Source: Oligosphaera ethanolica
Lineage (GTDB): Bacteria > Verrucomicrobiota > Lentisphaeria > Oligosphaerales > Oligosphaeraceae
Direction: 5' to 3'
NCBI RefSeq assembly: GCF_030814695.1
Contig: NZ_JAUSVL010000001.1
Location: forward strand, 5,616,227-5,680,226
DNA length: 64,000 bases
The first letter of the stretch is position 1, and each line of letters starts with the position of its first letter. Shown piece by piece: positions 1 to 7,770 of this stretch. The notes beneath the pieces are model-generated. The model ran no database searches, had not been told where the DNA came from, and saw only the letters and a list, made by a program, of their open reading frames with translations. The translations under genes and the position numbers were made by a program.

Positions 1-1
1 C

Positions 2-376
2 AAGACGATCGAAGCCGTCACCGGCCGCGTGGGCGACGTGCCGGAAAAGGTCACCACGGACGATGGCTACGCCTCGCAGAAAAACCGCGAGGCAGCGCTC
101 AAACTGGGCGTCAAGCTGATCACCTTCTCCGGCGCCAAGGGCAAGAAGATCACCCCGGCCGGGGAATGGGACAGCGCCGAGGCCATTGAGCAACGCGCGC
201 GACGCTCCGCCGTGGAGTCCCTCATGGCGGTCATGAAGGATGGCTACTTCTTCGCCAGAATGCGGGGATATGGGCTGGGCGAACGCTTACGGGACAACAT
301 CAGTCCGCCTCCAGACCCGACAGGACGGCCAGCGCCCGGGACAGCACCGACGGATCGAAGCCGGCTTTCAGACTGA
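2..376 (+). pseudogene. ISNCY-like transposase, C-terminal fragment
   Basis: The reading frame is open from the left edge, so the 5' part lies outside the window. The segment with DDGYAS, then a KKIT stretch, then RRSAVESLM resembles the C-terminal catalytic part of ISNCY-type DDE transposases, where RSAVESLM is followed by a K-rich, FGRMR-like segment. That resemblance stops at about base 260. From there the frame reads through about 31 bases identical to an IS66 end (to 290) and ends in unrelated sequence at 376. I read this as a transposase gene cut by an IS66-related rearrangement, not a functional gene. The family name comes from memory of the motif and is moderately sure. Confidence 0.6.
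269..290. repeat. IS66-type terminal repeat, copy 1
   Basis: A 22-base block ending in CGCTTAC is repeated at 704-725, 2132-2153 and 2755-2776. Read outward-in it begins GTAAGCG, the usual start of IS66-family inverted repeats. Copies 1 and 4 share about 31 bases. All four copies mark right-hand boundaries in plus-strand reading. Here the copy fuses an ISNCY-like transposase (left) to the tnpA piece of another IS66 element (right). Confidence 0.7.
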
Positions 377-638
377 TCCGACAACGTCCGCACTCAATGG
401 CCACGCCGCTGTCCGCGACCTGCCGCGGCGGCTCGGATAGCTCCACGAGCGAAAAAGTCGGGGCAGGCGCATCCGGGACGGACAAGCTGGCGGCGCCGTC
501 AATCGTGGCCAGGCGGCGACGCCAGTACACCGCCTGATGATAGTTGAGCCCCTTGTCACGACAATAGCGACTCAAAGGCATTCCGGACGACGAATGGGCG
601 GACAAGGCGTCACGCCAAGCAGTTTCACGGTCGGTCAT
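300..638 (-). CDS. tnpA: IS66-family accessory protein TnpA
   Basis: A 112-residue protein that starts MTDRETAWRD and has the helix-turn-helix pattern of IS66 Orf1 proteins (SRYCRDKGLNYHQAVYWRRR, residues about 23-42). In IS66 elements it is one of two small accessory proteins encoded ahead of the transposase. Its TGA stop overlaps an ATG that would start tnpB (TGATG), but tnpB is lost within about ten bases because copy 1 of the IS66 end follows at once. The element's own left inverted repeat is at 704-725. The gene is complete, but the element around it is truncated, so it is probably a non-functional remnant. Confidence 0.75.
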   Translation of the reverse strand: MTDRETAWRDALSAHSSSGMPLSRYCRDKGLNYHQAVYWRRRLATIDGAASLSVPDAPAPTFSLVELSEPPRQVADSGVAIECGRCRISLKAGFDPSVLSRALAVLSGLEAD

Positions 639-687
639 TGGGCAGTCTCCTCTGTTGGTTTCAGGACTGCCAATTAACCTAAACGCA

Positions 688-1266
688 TCAGAATTTCCTG
701 CTTAATGGGCTGGGCGAGCGCTTACTCAGCAGGGCCGTATCCAGCACATTGCCATCCCGGCGCACCTTTTCGTAGCGGGCGTCAACCAGAAGGACTTCTA
801 CCGGTTCGGACAACGGGCATTCCCGCCAGGCGGTCAGGGTCGCATCCAACGTCGCCGTGGCTTTGCTGACCTGGGATGCACTGACCTCCAGACCACACAT
901 TTTCTCCAATATCGCGGTGACGTTCCTGGTTGCGACGCCCTGCACGTACATCTCAGCCATGGCCACCGTCAGGGCTCGCTCACTGCGGAGTCCGCGTTCC
1001 AGGCAGGAGGGATAAAAATCAGAATCCCGCGTCTGAGGGACATCCAGAGCGATGCTGCCAACTCTGGTATGAACCGTCTTGTTTTTGTAGCCATTGGCGT
1101 AGCCGACACGTTCGGCTGAACGCTGATAGCTGGAGGCGTGAAGGTGGTTCTCGCGTTCGAGTCTCATGGCCTCGTTGAGCATGACGCGAAGCGATTCGGC
1201 AATGCCGTCGAGTCCGTGCTCCAAAATGGATTGCAGAATGGAATTTTCAGTGGTACATTCAGACAT
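688..1266 (-). pseudogene. IS256-family transposase, N-terminal part
   Basis: The ATG at 1266 (MSECTTENSI) follows an AAAGGACTT ribosome-binding site. The product matches the N-terminal half of IS256/Mutator transposases: NEAMRLERENHL, then RVGYANGYKNKTVHTRVG, then the catalytic-domain start LLVDARYEKVRRDG with the first acidic residue of the DDE set. At base 725 the frame enters the IS66 end and stops after 12 foreign residues, so about half the protein is missing. A longer upstream start (1395) is possible in the same frame, but it lacks family similarity. The break is direct evidence that an IS66 end replaced the 3' half. Confidence 0.8.
704..725. repeat. IS66-type terminal repeat, copy 2 (left end of the tnpA fragment)
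   Basis: Same block as 269-290 with one base changed. It is the outer end of the IS66 remnant that carries tnpA (291-725). It interrupts the IS256 transposase gene, whose frame is disturbed exactly at this point. Confidence 0.7.
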
Positions 1267-1363
1267 TGTGGTAAGTCCTTTCCGAGACGTGTTTGTTGGT
1301 AGCTTAGACGACTCGGGAAACTTACCACTTTTTTTTGCCCAGGCAAGCCGGTCAGGCACTGGT

Positions 1364-1416
1364 GGCGACCCGACTCCGACGAGATGGTGTCCCATTCTCG
1401 TCGGGTCGCCACAGGC
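1364..1416. repeat. Imperfect inverted repeat (hairpin)
   Basis: Outer arms TGGCGACCCGAC and GTCGGGTCGCCA are perfect complements. Inner arms GACGAGA and TCTCGTC extend the stem around a TGGTGTCCCAT-like loop. It lies just upstream of the IS256 remnant, between it and the IS66 transposase piece. It may be part of an IS256 end or a transcription barrier that shields the transposase gene; the sequence does not decide. Confidence 0.5.
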
Positions 1417-1419
1417 GCA

Positions 1420-2029
1420 CCATGGCCTGCATGAGCGTCAAAAGGCGTTACGCGCGACCAGTCGCCTGAAGAGCGACCGTTCCGCGTATTTACAGAAAAT
1501 CACGCACACTCCCCCCCGCCCAGTCCCGCCATCGCCATTCGCAATCCCCTGCCCAGCGAAACGCAATCCAACCACGCCGCAAATGGCCACAGCCCCTCGC
1601 CGCCAGAGGCGGACTATGAAAGCAGCGGGGAATTGGGTAGAGCTGGTCGAGCAGTTCTTCGCGCTGTGTGACGACATCGTCCGCCGGCGTCTGCCACCGA
1701 CCTCCATGCTCGTCCGGGCCGCCGTCTACGCGCTCAAGCAACGCCAGGAGCTCTCCGTGTTCCTGATTGACCCACGCGTGAACATCGACAACAATCCGGC
1801 CGAGAACGCCATTCGTCCCTGGGCACTGGGACGCAAAAATTGGCTCTTTGTTGGCAACGAACGCGGCGGCGAAAAATCCGCCATCATCGCCAGCCTCGTG
1901 GCCACCTGCAAAGATAACAAAGTCGACTTCAAGGCTTGGCTCGAAGACGTCCTCACTCGCCTCGGCACCACCCGGCATGACGACATTGACTCCTTGCTGC
2001 CACACAACTGGACTCCCGCACGCAACTAA
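1420..2029 (+). pseudogene. tnpC: IS66-family transposase (TnpC), C-terminal fragment, copy 1
   Basis: In-frame sequence from about 1420 to the TAA at 2027-2029 matches the C-terminal part of IS66 transposases. It has a RQKALRAT segment, the catalytic-glutamate motif DNNPAENAIRPWALGRKNW, then FKAWLEDVLTRL and LLPHNW near the end. The N-terminal domains are absent and the upstream frame is the antisense of the IS256 remnant. The 3' flank runs to the IS66 end at 2132-2153. The second copy begins at 2154, so this is one unit of a tandem duplication. Confidence 0.8.
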
Positions 2030-2153
2030 TACCACCCGCACACTATCGCGCCACCGCCCCGATCCGCTTCACGCGGACCGGGGCTTTTCGCGTTCAGGTG
2101 CTAATGTAATCACGCGAAGCTTGCCCGGGAATATGGGCTGGGCGAACGCTTAC
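1531..2153. repeat. 623-bp direct repeat, unit 1
   Basis: Bases 1531-2153 recur at 2154-2776 with no spacer, at an offset of exactly 623. Each unit runs from inside tnpC to the outermost base of the IS66 right end. The units differ by scattered substitutions and a short diverged stretch just before the end (around 2118-2131 against 2741-2754), so the duplication is not brand new. Confidence 0.85.
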
Positions 2154-2776
2154 ATCGCCATTCGCAATCCCCTGCCCAGCGAAACGCAATCCAACCACGC
2201 CGCAAATGGCCACAGCCCCTCGCCGCCAGAGGCGGACTATGAAAGCAGCGGGGAATTGGGTAGAGCTGGTCGAGCAGTTCTTCGCGCTGTGTGACGACAT
2301 CGTCCGCCGGCGTCTGCCACCGACCTCCATGCTCGTCCGGGCCGCCGTCTACGCGCTCAAGCAACGCCAGGAGCTCTCCGTGTTCCTGATTGACCCACGC
2401 GTGAACATCGACAACAATCCGGCCGAGAACGCCATTCGTCCCTGGGCACTGGGACGAAAAAATTGGCTCTTTGTTGGCAACGAACGCGGCGGCGAAAAAT
2501 CCGCCATCATCGCCAGTCTCGTGGCCACCTGCAAAGACAACAAGGTCGACTTCAAGGCTTGGCTCGAAGACGTCCTCACTCGCCTCGGCACTACCCGGCA
2601 TGACGACATTGACTCCTTGCTGCCACACAACTGGACTCCCGCACGCAACTGACACCACCCGCACACTATCGCGCCGACGCCCCGATCCGCTTCACGCGGA
2701 CCGGGGCTTGTCGCGTTCAGGTGCTAATGTAATCACGCGAAACACATGCGGGGATATGGGCTGGGCGAACGCTTAC
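2154..2776. repeat. 623-bp direct repeat, unit 2
   Basis: Second unit of the tandem duplication described at 1531-2153. It starts directly after the terminal AC of the first IS66 end and finishes with another complete IS66 end at 2755-2776. Confidence 0.85.
2206..2652 (+). pseudogene. tnpC: IS66-family transposase (TnpC), C-terminal fragment, copy 2
   Basis: Encodes the same C-terminal 148 residues as copy 1, including DNNPAENAIRPW. The few base differences seen are silent. There is no N-terminal catalytic region, so it cannot encode a working transposase. The conserved protein suggests that copying, not selection, keeps it. Confidence 0.8.
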
Positions 2777-2869
2777 GCCGGAGCCGCGTATGTCGAAGTC
2801 ACCGCCGAGACATCGAAGCTCCAGCGGAATCTCACCGACGGCATTGGATGGAAGTTTCTGCTGTACTAA
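2777..2869 (+). pseudogene. Phage tape-measure protein, N-terminal fragment
   Basis: Directly after the IS66 end, the plus strand encodes AGAAYVEVTAETSKLQRN, identical to residues near the start of the tape-measure gene at 4483. It then diverges and stops at 2867-2869. The DNA of the matching stretch differs mainly at third codon positions (roughly 80% identity by eye), so this is a homologous phage gene and not a recent local copy. Confidence 0.65.
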
Positions 2870-2910
2870 GCGGCAATAACTCGGGTTGAATTATAAACAA
2901 CATGAAAGAA

Positions 2911-3804
2911 TCAATGTTTCTTACAGTTCATATACCAAGTTGGAATTGTATTCTTCATGCCATCGTACCACCCTAAAATTTCCGCTGCCTGATTCTTCAT
3001 AATGTCAATTTCTTTCATTCCGAATGGAATAGCCCAAGGAATTGATGAAAGCGTATTACTCGCGATATACAGAGCAAGCAAGTCCCAAAAAACATGTGGT
3101 GCTGATGCTGAGAAATAACCGTCGATCATGCCGCATGCAAAAAAATGGCTTTGCTGTGCAGACCATACTATACGGTTAAATTCTTCCCATGGATCACCAA
3201 AGTCGTCGCGGTCAAAATCAATGATAATCAACTGCCCTGTTCGATTAAGCATCATATTACCAACATGATAATCACCATGCTGATAACATTGCGGTCGTCC
3301 CTCAAGTAGATGCCGATGAGCATTGATATATTGAATCATCAATTCAGAACCATCAAATTTTATAGGGCAGTCATGATACCCTCTTATTTTTTTATCGATT
3401 TTTCTGCTGAAACGGTTTTCCCATTTCTCAAAATCGTTAGGAGCCGGGATAGAGTGAATTTTCTTTAAAAGGCTTCCGGCCTCCATTCCATAGGCATATT
3501 GATCTGGGTTCGATAAAGCTATGATTTCAGATTCTAGATCAACACCATCGATCCAAGATTGGAGTGAATAACAACCATCTTGACAGATGCCGAATTCAAT
3601 AGGTTCGCACATTGGCACGCCAAGTGCAGAGGTTTGCCTCATTAACTCAAAATTGGCTTTTTTGGAGTCATATTTGTTGATTGACGAAATACGGAGAAAA
3701 TACTTATTGCCAATGTGATCCTCAACTAAAAATTTTTTATCAGCCGACCAGCCTTGCAAAATCGGTTCCATCTTTGAAAAATTAAAATCTTTCATAGGTA
3801 TCAT
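2911..3804 (-). CDS. Aminoglycoside-phosphotransferase-like kinase
   Basis: A 297-residue protein with the APH/choline-kinase fold signature. HGDYHVGN at residues 176-183 carries the catalytic Asp and the Mg-binding Asn, and IDFDRDDFGDP from residue 195 matches the metal-binding DFD motif. Such kinases phosphorylate small molecules (antibiotics, choline, homoserine) or, rarely, proteins; the substrate cannot be told from sequence. The ATG at 3804 overlaps the higA stop by four bases (ATGA), so translation is probably coupled to the antitoxin. An inner ATG at 3795 is the alternative start. The gene is visibly AT-richer than its surroundings, which suggests transfer as a higBA-kinase unit. It could be cargo, or a third part of the toxin-antitoxin module. 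Confidence 0.8.
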   Translation of the reverse strand: MIPMKDFNFSKMEPILQGWSADKKFLVEDHIGNKYFLRISSINKYDSKKANFELMRQTSALGVPMCEPIEFGICQDGCYSLQSWIDGVDLESEIIALSNPDQYAYGMEAGSLLKKIHSIPAPNDFEKWENRFSRKIDKKIRGYHDCPIKFDGSELMIQYINAHRHLLEGRPQCYQHGDYHVGNMMLNRTGQLIIIDFDRDDFGDPWEEFNRIVWSAQQSHFFACGMIDGYFSASAPHVFWDLLALYIASNTLSSIPWAIPFGMKEIDIMKNQAAEILGWYDGMKNTIPTWYMNCKKH

Positions 3805-4097
3805 GCCAAAGCTAGTTGCGGAATTGCGGCAATCTCTTTTTCAGATTGCGAGGCAGCAACACACAAATCATAATTGGATTGTAGGTTGCTCCAGAATTCC
3901 GGACCAGTTCCAAAGTATTTTCCGAGCCGCAATGCGGTGTCCGCCGTGATTGCTCTTGTTCCCTTCACGATGGCATTGATTCTCGGAGTCGGCACGTGAA
4001 TATCCATCGCCAGCTTGTTCTGGCTGATATTCATCGGTTTCAAAAACTCCTCGGAGAGAATCTCGCCCGGATGGATCAAATTTTTTGTTCTAATCAT
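3801..4097 (-). CDS. higA: HigA-family antitoxin
   Basis: A 98-residue protein that starts IHPGEILSEEFLKPMNIS, the hallmark of HigA/VapI antitoxins. An XRE-type helix-turn-helix follows (QNKLAMDIHVPTPRINAIVKG). The family binds and neutralises HigB and represses its own operon through the helix-turn-helix. It starts ten bases after the higB stop behind a near-consensus GGAGGTGA ribosome-binding site (4100-4107). Gene order toxin-antitoxin is typical of higBA. The downstream kinase overlaps its stop codon. Confidence 0.9.
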   Translation of the reverse strand: MIRTKNLIHPGEILSEEFLKPMNISQNKLAMDIHVPTPRINAIVKGTRAITADTALRLGKYFGTGPEFWSNLQSNYDLCVAASQSEKEIAAIPQLALA

Positions 4098-4107
4098 GAT
4101 TCACCTC

Positions 4108-4386
4108 CTAATGGTAGTCAACGATTTCAACATTATAGACGTTTCCTTCATACCATGTGAAGCAGATGCGCCATTGATCGTTGATGCGGATGCTGTACTG
4201 CCCTTCGCGTTTGCCGTGCAAAGCCTCTAAGCGGTTGCCTGGCGGAATCCGCAACGATTCCACATTGACCGCCGCTTCGAGCATGTCCAGTTTTCGCAGG
4301 GCGATACGTTCAAAAGCCCTGAACCTCCGGCTCTCGCCAGTCTCTTTCAGATGCTGCGTCTCTCGGCATTTATAGCTTTTGATCAT
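4108..4386 (-). CDS. higB: HigB-family toxin (RelE superfamily mRNA interferase)
   Basis: From the ATG at 4386 (MIKSYKCRET) this is a 92-residue protein of normal HigB length. It has the family features LRIPPGNRLEALHG, then GQYSIRINDQWRICF, ending NVEIVDYH. HigB cleaves mRNA at translating ribosomes and is held in check by HigA. I chose this start over the longer frame (4482) because AGGAG lies upstream and the extra 32 residues have no family counterpart. The longer frame would also run up to the divergent tape-measure start at 4483. The promoter is probably in the 96-bp gap between 4387 and 4482. Confidence 0.88.
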   Translation of the reverse strand: MIKSYKCRETQHLKETGESRRFRAFERIALRKLDMLEAAVNVESLRIPPGNRLEALHGKREGQYSIRINDQWRICFTWYEGNVYNVEIVDYH

Positions 4387-4482
4387 CCGTTCATCATTCT
4401 CCTGTAAAAACAATATACCACCATTTGGCGTTAAACGCAAGACGTAAAACGTGAAAGATTCAAAAAAACTTCCGGAGGGCAT

Positions 4483-5901
4483 ATGTCATTGTCATCGAAC
4501 ATCCGCGCCGGAGCGGCCTACGTCGAGGTTACCGCCGAAACGAGCAAGCTCCAGCGCAACCAGAGCGTCGCGCAGGAGCAGCTCAAGAACTTCGGGCGTT
4601 CCAGCGACTCCATCGGCAAGGATCTGCTGATGCTCTCCGGAGCGATGGCGCTGCCGTTCGTCCTGGCGGTGAAAGGCTTCACCGGGTTCGACGACCAGAT
4701 GCGCCTGGCGAAAGCGGTGACCAAAGCGACCGCCTCCGAGTTCGAATCGATGACGAAGGTCGCCGAGAAGCTCGGACGGGAAACCTCCTTCACCGCGAAG
4801 GAAGTGGCAGACGGCATGGTTTCGCTGGGCCGCATGGGCTTCTCCCCGAAGGAAATCGAGGAGGCCATCCAGCCGACGCTCGACCTGGCCCGCGCCACCG
4901 GAACGGAACTTGGCGAGGCCGCCGATATCGCGGCGAACTCCATGCGCATCTTCGGCATCGAGGCGGGCAGAATGTCCGAAGTCGCCGACGTGCTGACGGC
5001 CACGGCGAACGGTTCGGCGCAGACGCTGACCGATCTCTTCGAAGCCTTGAAGATGGCCGGACCGCAGGCGAAAGCCGCCGGGGAGAACATCCGGGACACC
5101 AGCGCGGCTCTCGGCATTCTCGCAAACATGGGCATCAAAGGCTCGCTGGCCGGAACGGCGCTCCGCAAGAGCTATTCGCAGTTCGCGAGCGTCAAGGTTC
5201 AGGATCAGCTCAAAGCGGTCGGCGTGGAAACCGTCGACGCCAACGGCGATCTCCGCAAGATGGCCGACATCATGGCCGACATCGGCAAAGTCATGGCGGC
5301 GATGCCGAGCGCGGACAAGATCGCGTTCGCCGAGGAGATTTTCGACATTCGCGGTTCGCTGGCCGGACTGTCCCTTGGCGGCAACGTCAAGGAACTGGAA
5401 GCCTTTATCGCGAAACTTCAGGACATCGGCGGCACGGCGCGGGCGACCGCAAAGGAAATGGACGATGGGTTGGGCGGTTCGTTCCGTCAATTGATGAGCG
5501 CGGTCGAAGGCGCGATGAACGCCATCGCCAAGGCCATGGAGGGGACGCTCAAGCCGCTGGTGGACAAACTGACCGCCGCAACGCTCGCCGTGGTCGAATG
5601 GATCGAGGCGAACGCCGGGACGGTCACCGCCCTGGCCGCGGCGGTCGCGGGAACGGCGGCGCTGGGCGTGGCGCTGATCGTTGTCGGCACGGCGGCGAAA
5701 GCCATGGCGGCCGGTCTTGCCGTGGCGCAGACGACGCTGAAGGCTTTCACCTTCCTACAGGGATTGTGTGTTGCTCGAGGTCATCCGAAAAGCCCTCGCG
5801 CGTGCGCGCATTATGCGCGCACGCGCGAGACAAATCAAAAAAAAGTGCCACATTATGCTGAACGCGATCGAATTCCGCGAAGAAAGGTCGCACAAACATA
5901 A
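4483..5901 (+). pseudogene. Phage tail tape-measure protein, truncated
   Basis: The ATG at 4483 follows CGGAGGG. About 425 residues match TP901-type tape-measure proteins: an N-terminal coiled region, then the conserved block with FDDQMRLAKAVTKA, LGRETSFTAKEVADGM and LRMFG-like segments, and a hydrophobic stretch near residues 385-410 (TVTALAAAVAGTAALGVALI). These proteins set tail length and help DNA entry. From about base 5757 the frame enters foreign sequence and stops at 5901, so the C-terminal part is lost to a transposase insertion. No other tail genes are in the window, so this is a prophage fragment. Confidence 0.85.
5796..5828. repeat. Perfect 15-bp palindrome with 3-base loop
   Basis: Arms 5796-5810 and 5814-5828 are exact complements made almost only of G and C, with loop TTA. 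It lies between the tape-measure break (about 5757) and the transposase gene starting near 5901. It therefore belongs to the left end of that element and may block read-through transcription or form part of its end. Confidence 0.7.
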
Positions 5902-6746
5902 TGGGGCACGCCATGGAATGTATTTTTCTCTTTCCAAATTACCAGTTGTTTTCGACCACTCCCGACAGCGACTTGGCTGATTTCGCTGCGGAGATGCTGG
6001 CTTTCATCGACCGCCATGGCGAGTTGCTGCCGCTGATTGACGCCGACCTGGATGCCTACGGTTTGCGGAAGAAGGCCCAGCGTGCGCGCCAGCGGCAAGC
6101 GGCACGGGCAGTCTTGCCAGCCTTGCCGGCCTTGCTGAGTAACATCCCCGAGGCGGAGCCCAGCGTCGCCCCCCGTACCCTTGAGACTGGTCGCCCCAGA
6201 ATGCCGGCATTGGTCGTCTTTCTCTTTCTGCTCATGCGCGGCCGCTACGGTTCGGTCAGCGACCAGGACGCCTGCGAGCGCTTCTGCGAGTACAAGACGA
6301 TCGAGGCCGTGCTGTCGCCTCGCGGTCTTCGCCTGCCATCGCGTCAGGCGCTGGTCGACAACCTCAACGCCGTGACCAACGCGACGCGGCAGGCCATACT
6401 GGATGCCCAGCTCCAGGACTGCCTGACCGAGGAGCTTGACGACTTCAAGGAAATCTGCGTTGACAGCACGGCGGTGTGCGCCAACTCGGCGTTTCCCAAT
6501 GACGCCAGTCTGGCCGCTCGCAGCCTGCAGCGAGCCTTCATCGAGCTTTGGACCTTGCGGGAGCAGGGAGTGGTCACGTTCACCGATGGCTGGATGCCAA
6601 GCTGGAAAGACACGATTGTCTGCCTGGCGCGTGACATCAACATGGCCCGCGGCAAGAAGGCTCCGAGCAAAAGACGGAAGTTGTATCGTGCCACGGGTCG
6701 CTTCATACTGAGCCACTCATGGCTCGCATCTTCCCTTGCCACCTGA
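5901..6746 (+). pseudogene. DDE transposase, N-terminal part, cut by IS21
   Basis: The frame from 5901 (MGHAMECIFLFPNYQLF) encodes an IS5/IS1182-like or ISNCY-like transposase N-terminal half. A helical substrate-domain region (RPRMPALVVFLFLLMRGRYG) is followed by the first catalytic-Asp block EICVDSTAVCANSAF. It is interrupted at base 6688, where the inverted repeat of the IS21 element begins. The last residues in this frame come from IS21. The rest of the gene is not found on the far side of IS21 (after 9611), so the insertion was accompanied or followed by deletion. The family assignment is approximate. Confidence 0.7.
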
Positions 6747-6951
6747 CAACCGTACAACCCGCGTTTGGGATTGCAACGACGATGTTCCTTTTTTGTTGAT
6801 ATTGTGGATGTTGTGTTCGTTCATTTCTGCCTTTTTCTCTGTTTGGCGGCCTCCTTTCCATTTTGAAACTGAGCCACCCGGTTTGGCATCCCCCCGTGGG
6901 TCGCATTGGCTCAGTTTGCCCCGTGGGTCGCATGATTCAAACTGAGCCACT

Positions 6952-7770
6952 TCAAAGTGAGCCACCCTCGGCATGATCCAGTCGGGCTGCGGCCGCCGCG
7001 TCGAGGAGGGCGTCGTTTGCTGTCGGCCCCGCCTGCCCTTGGCGTCCGAAGTGGGGGCGTCCGGTTTTCCCCTTGAAGGGTATGAGCCGTGCCTGTTGCA
7101 GGAAGCGATCCAGAATAGCTCCGGCCGTTGGCACATCCCCAATCAGCTTGCCCCAGTCGTCCAGCGGTCGATTGCTGGTCATGATGGTTGACTTGAGCTC
7201 ATGGCGGCGGAAGATGATCTCGAACAGCAGTTCGCCAGCTTTTTCCGGAAGCTGCTTGAGCCCCATGTCGTCAATGATGAGCAGGTCGGCCTTCAGGTAG
7301 CGTTCGAACTCGGGATTGCGGTCGCTGAGGGCGTTGAAGCGTTGCAGATGGCTGACGATGTCAAAGATGGACCGATAGATGACGGTGAAGCCGAGCTTGA
7401 TGGCCTCAAAACCGATGGCCTGAGCCAGACAGGTCTTTCCCGTGCCTGAAGGCCCGACCATCAAGATGTTTTGAGCTTGGCGGATGAACTCGCCGCCTGC
7501 CAGTTCGTAGAAGAGTTTGCGTTCCAGATTCGGGTTGAACTGCCAGTCGAAGTCAGCCAGCGGCTTGAGGTTGCGGAAGCCGGCCGCCTTCAGGGCGGAT
7601 CTGATTTTGTTGCCGGCGCGGTGGAGAAGCTCGTCCTGCAGGAGCAGTTCGAGAAAATCGCCGTGTTCGAGGCTGTTGCAGCGCGCTTCGCTCAGCCGCA
7701 GGTCAAGCTTGACGCCGGCCCCGGGCATGCGCAGATTTTTGAGTTGTTCACGAAGGCGGTTTATGCTCAT
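6952..7770 (-). CDS. istB: IS21 helper ATPase IstB
   Basis: A 272-residue DnaA/DnaC-like AAA+ ATPase with Walker A VGPSGTGKT, Walker B ADLLIIDDMGLKQLP and the MTSNRPLDDW sensor region. IstB assembles on target DNA and stimulates the IstA transposase. Its ATG overlaps the istA stop by four bases (7767-7770), the standard IS21 arrangement. Part of the right-end motif array (GTGGGTCGC, ACTGAGCCAC) begins right after its stop codon. Confidence 0.92.
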   Translation of the reverse strand: MSINRLREQLKNLRMPGAGVKLDLRLSEARCNSLEHGDFLELLLQDELLHRAGNKIRSALKAAGFRNLKPLADFDWQFNPNLERKLFYELAGGEFIRQAQNILMVGPSGTGKTCLAQAIGFEAIKLGFTVIYRSIFDIVSHLQRFNALSDRNPEFERYLKADLLIIDDMGLKQLPEKAGELLFEIIFRRHELKSTIMTSNRPLDDWGKLIGDVPTAGAILDRFLQQARLIPFKGKTGRPHFGRQGQAGPTANDALLDAAAAARLDHAEGGSL

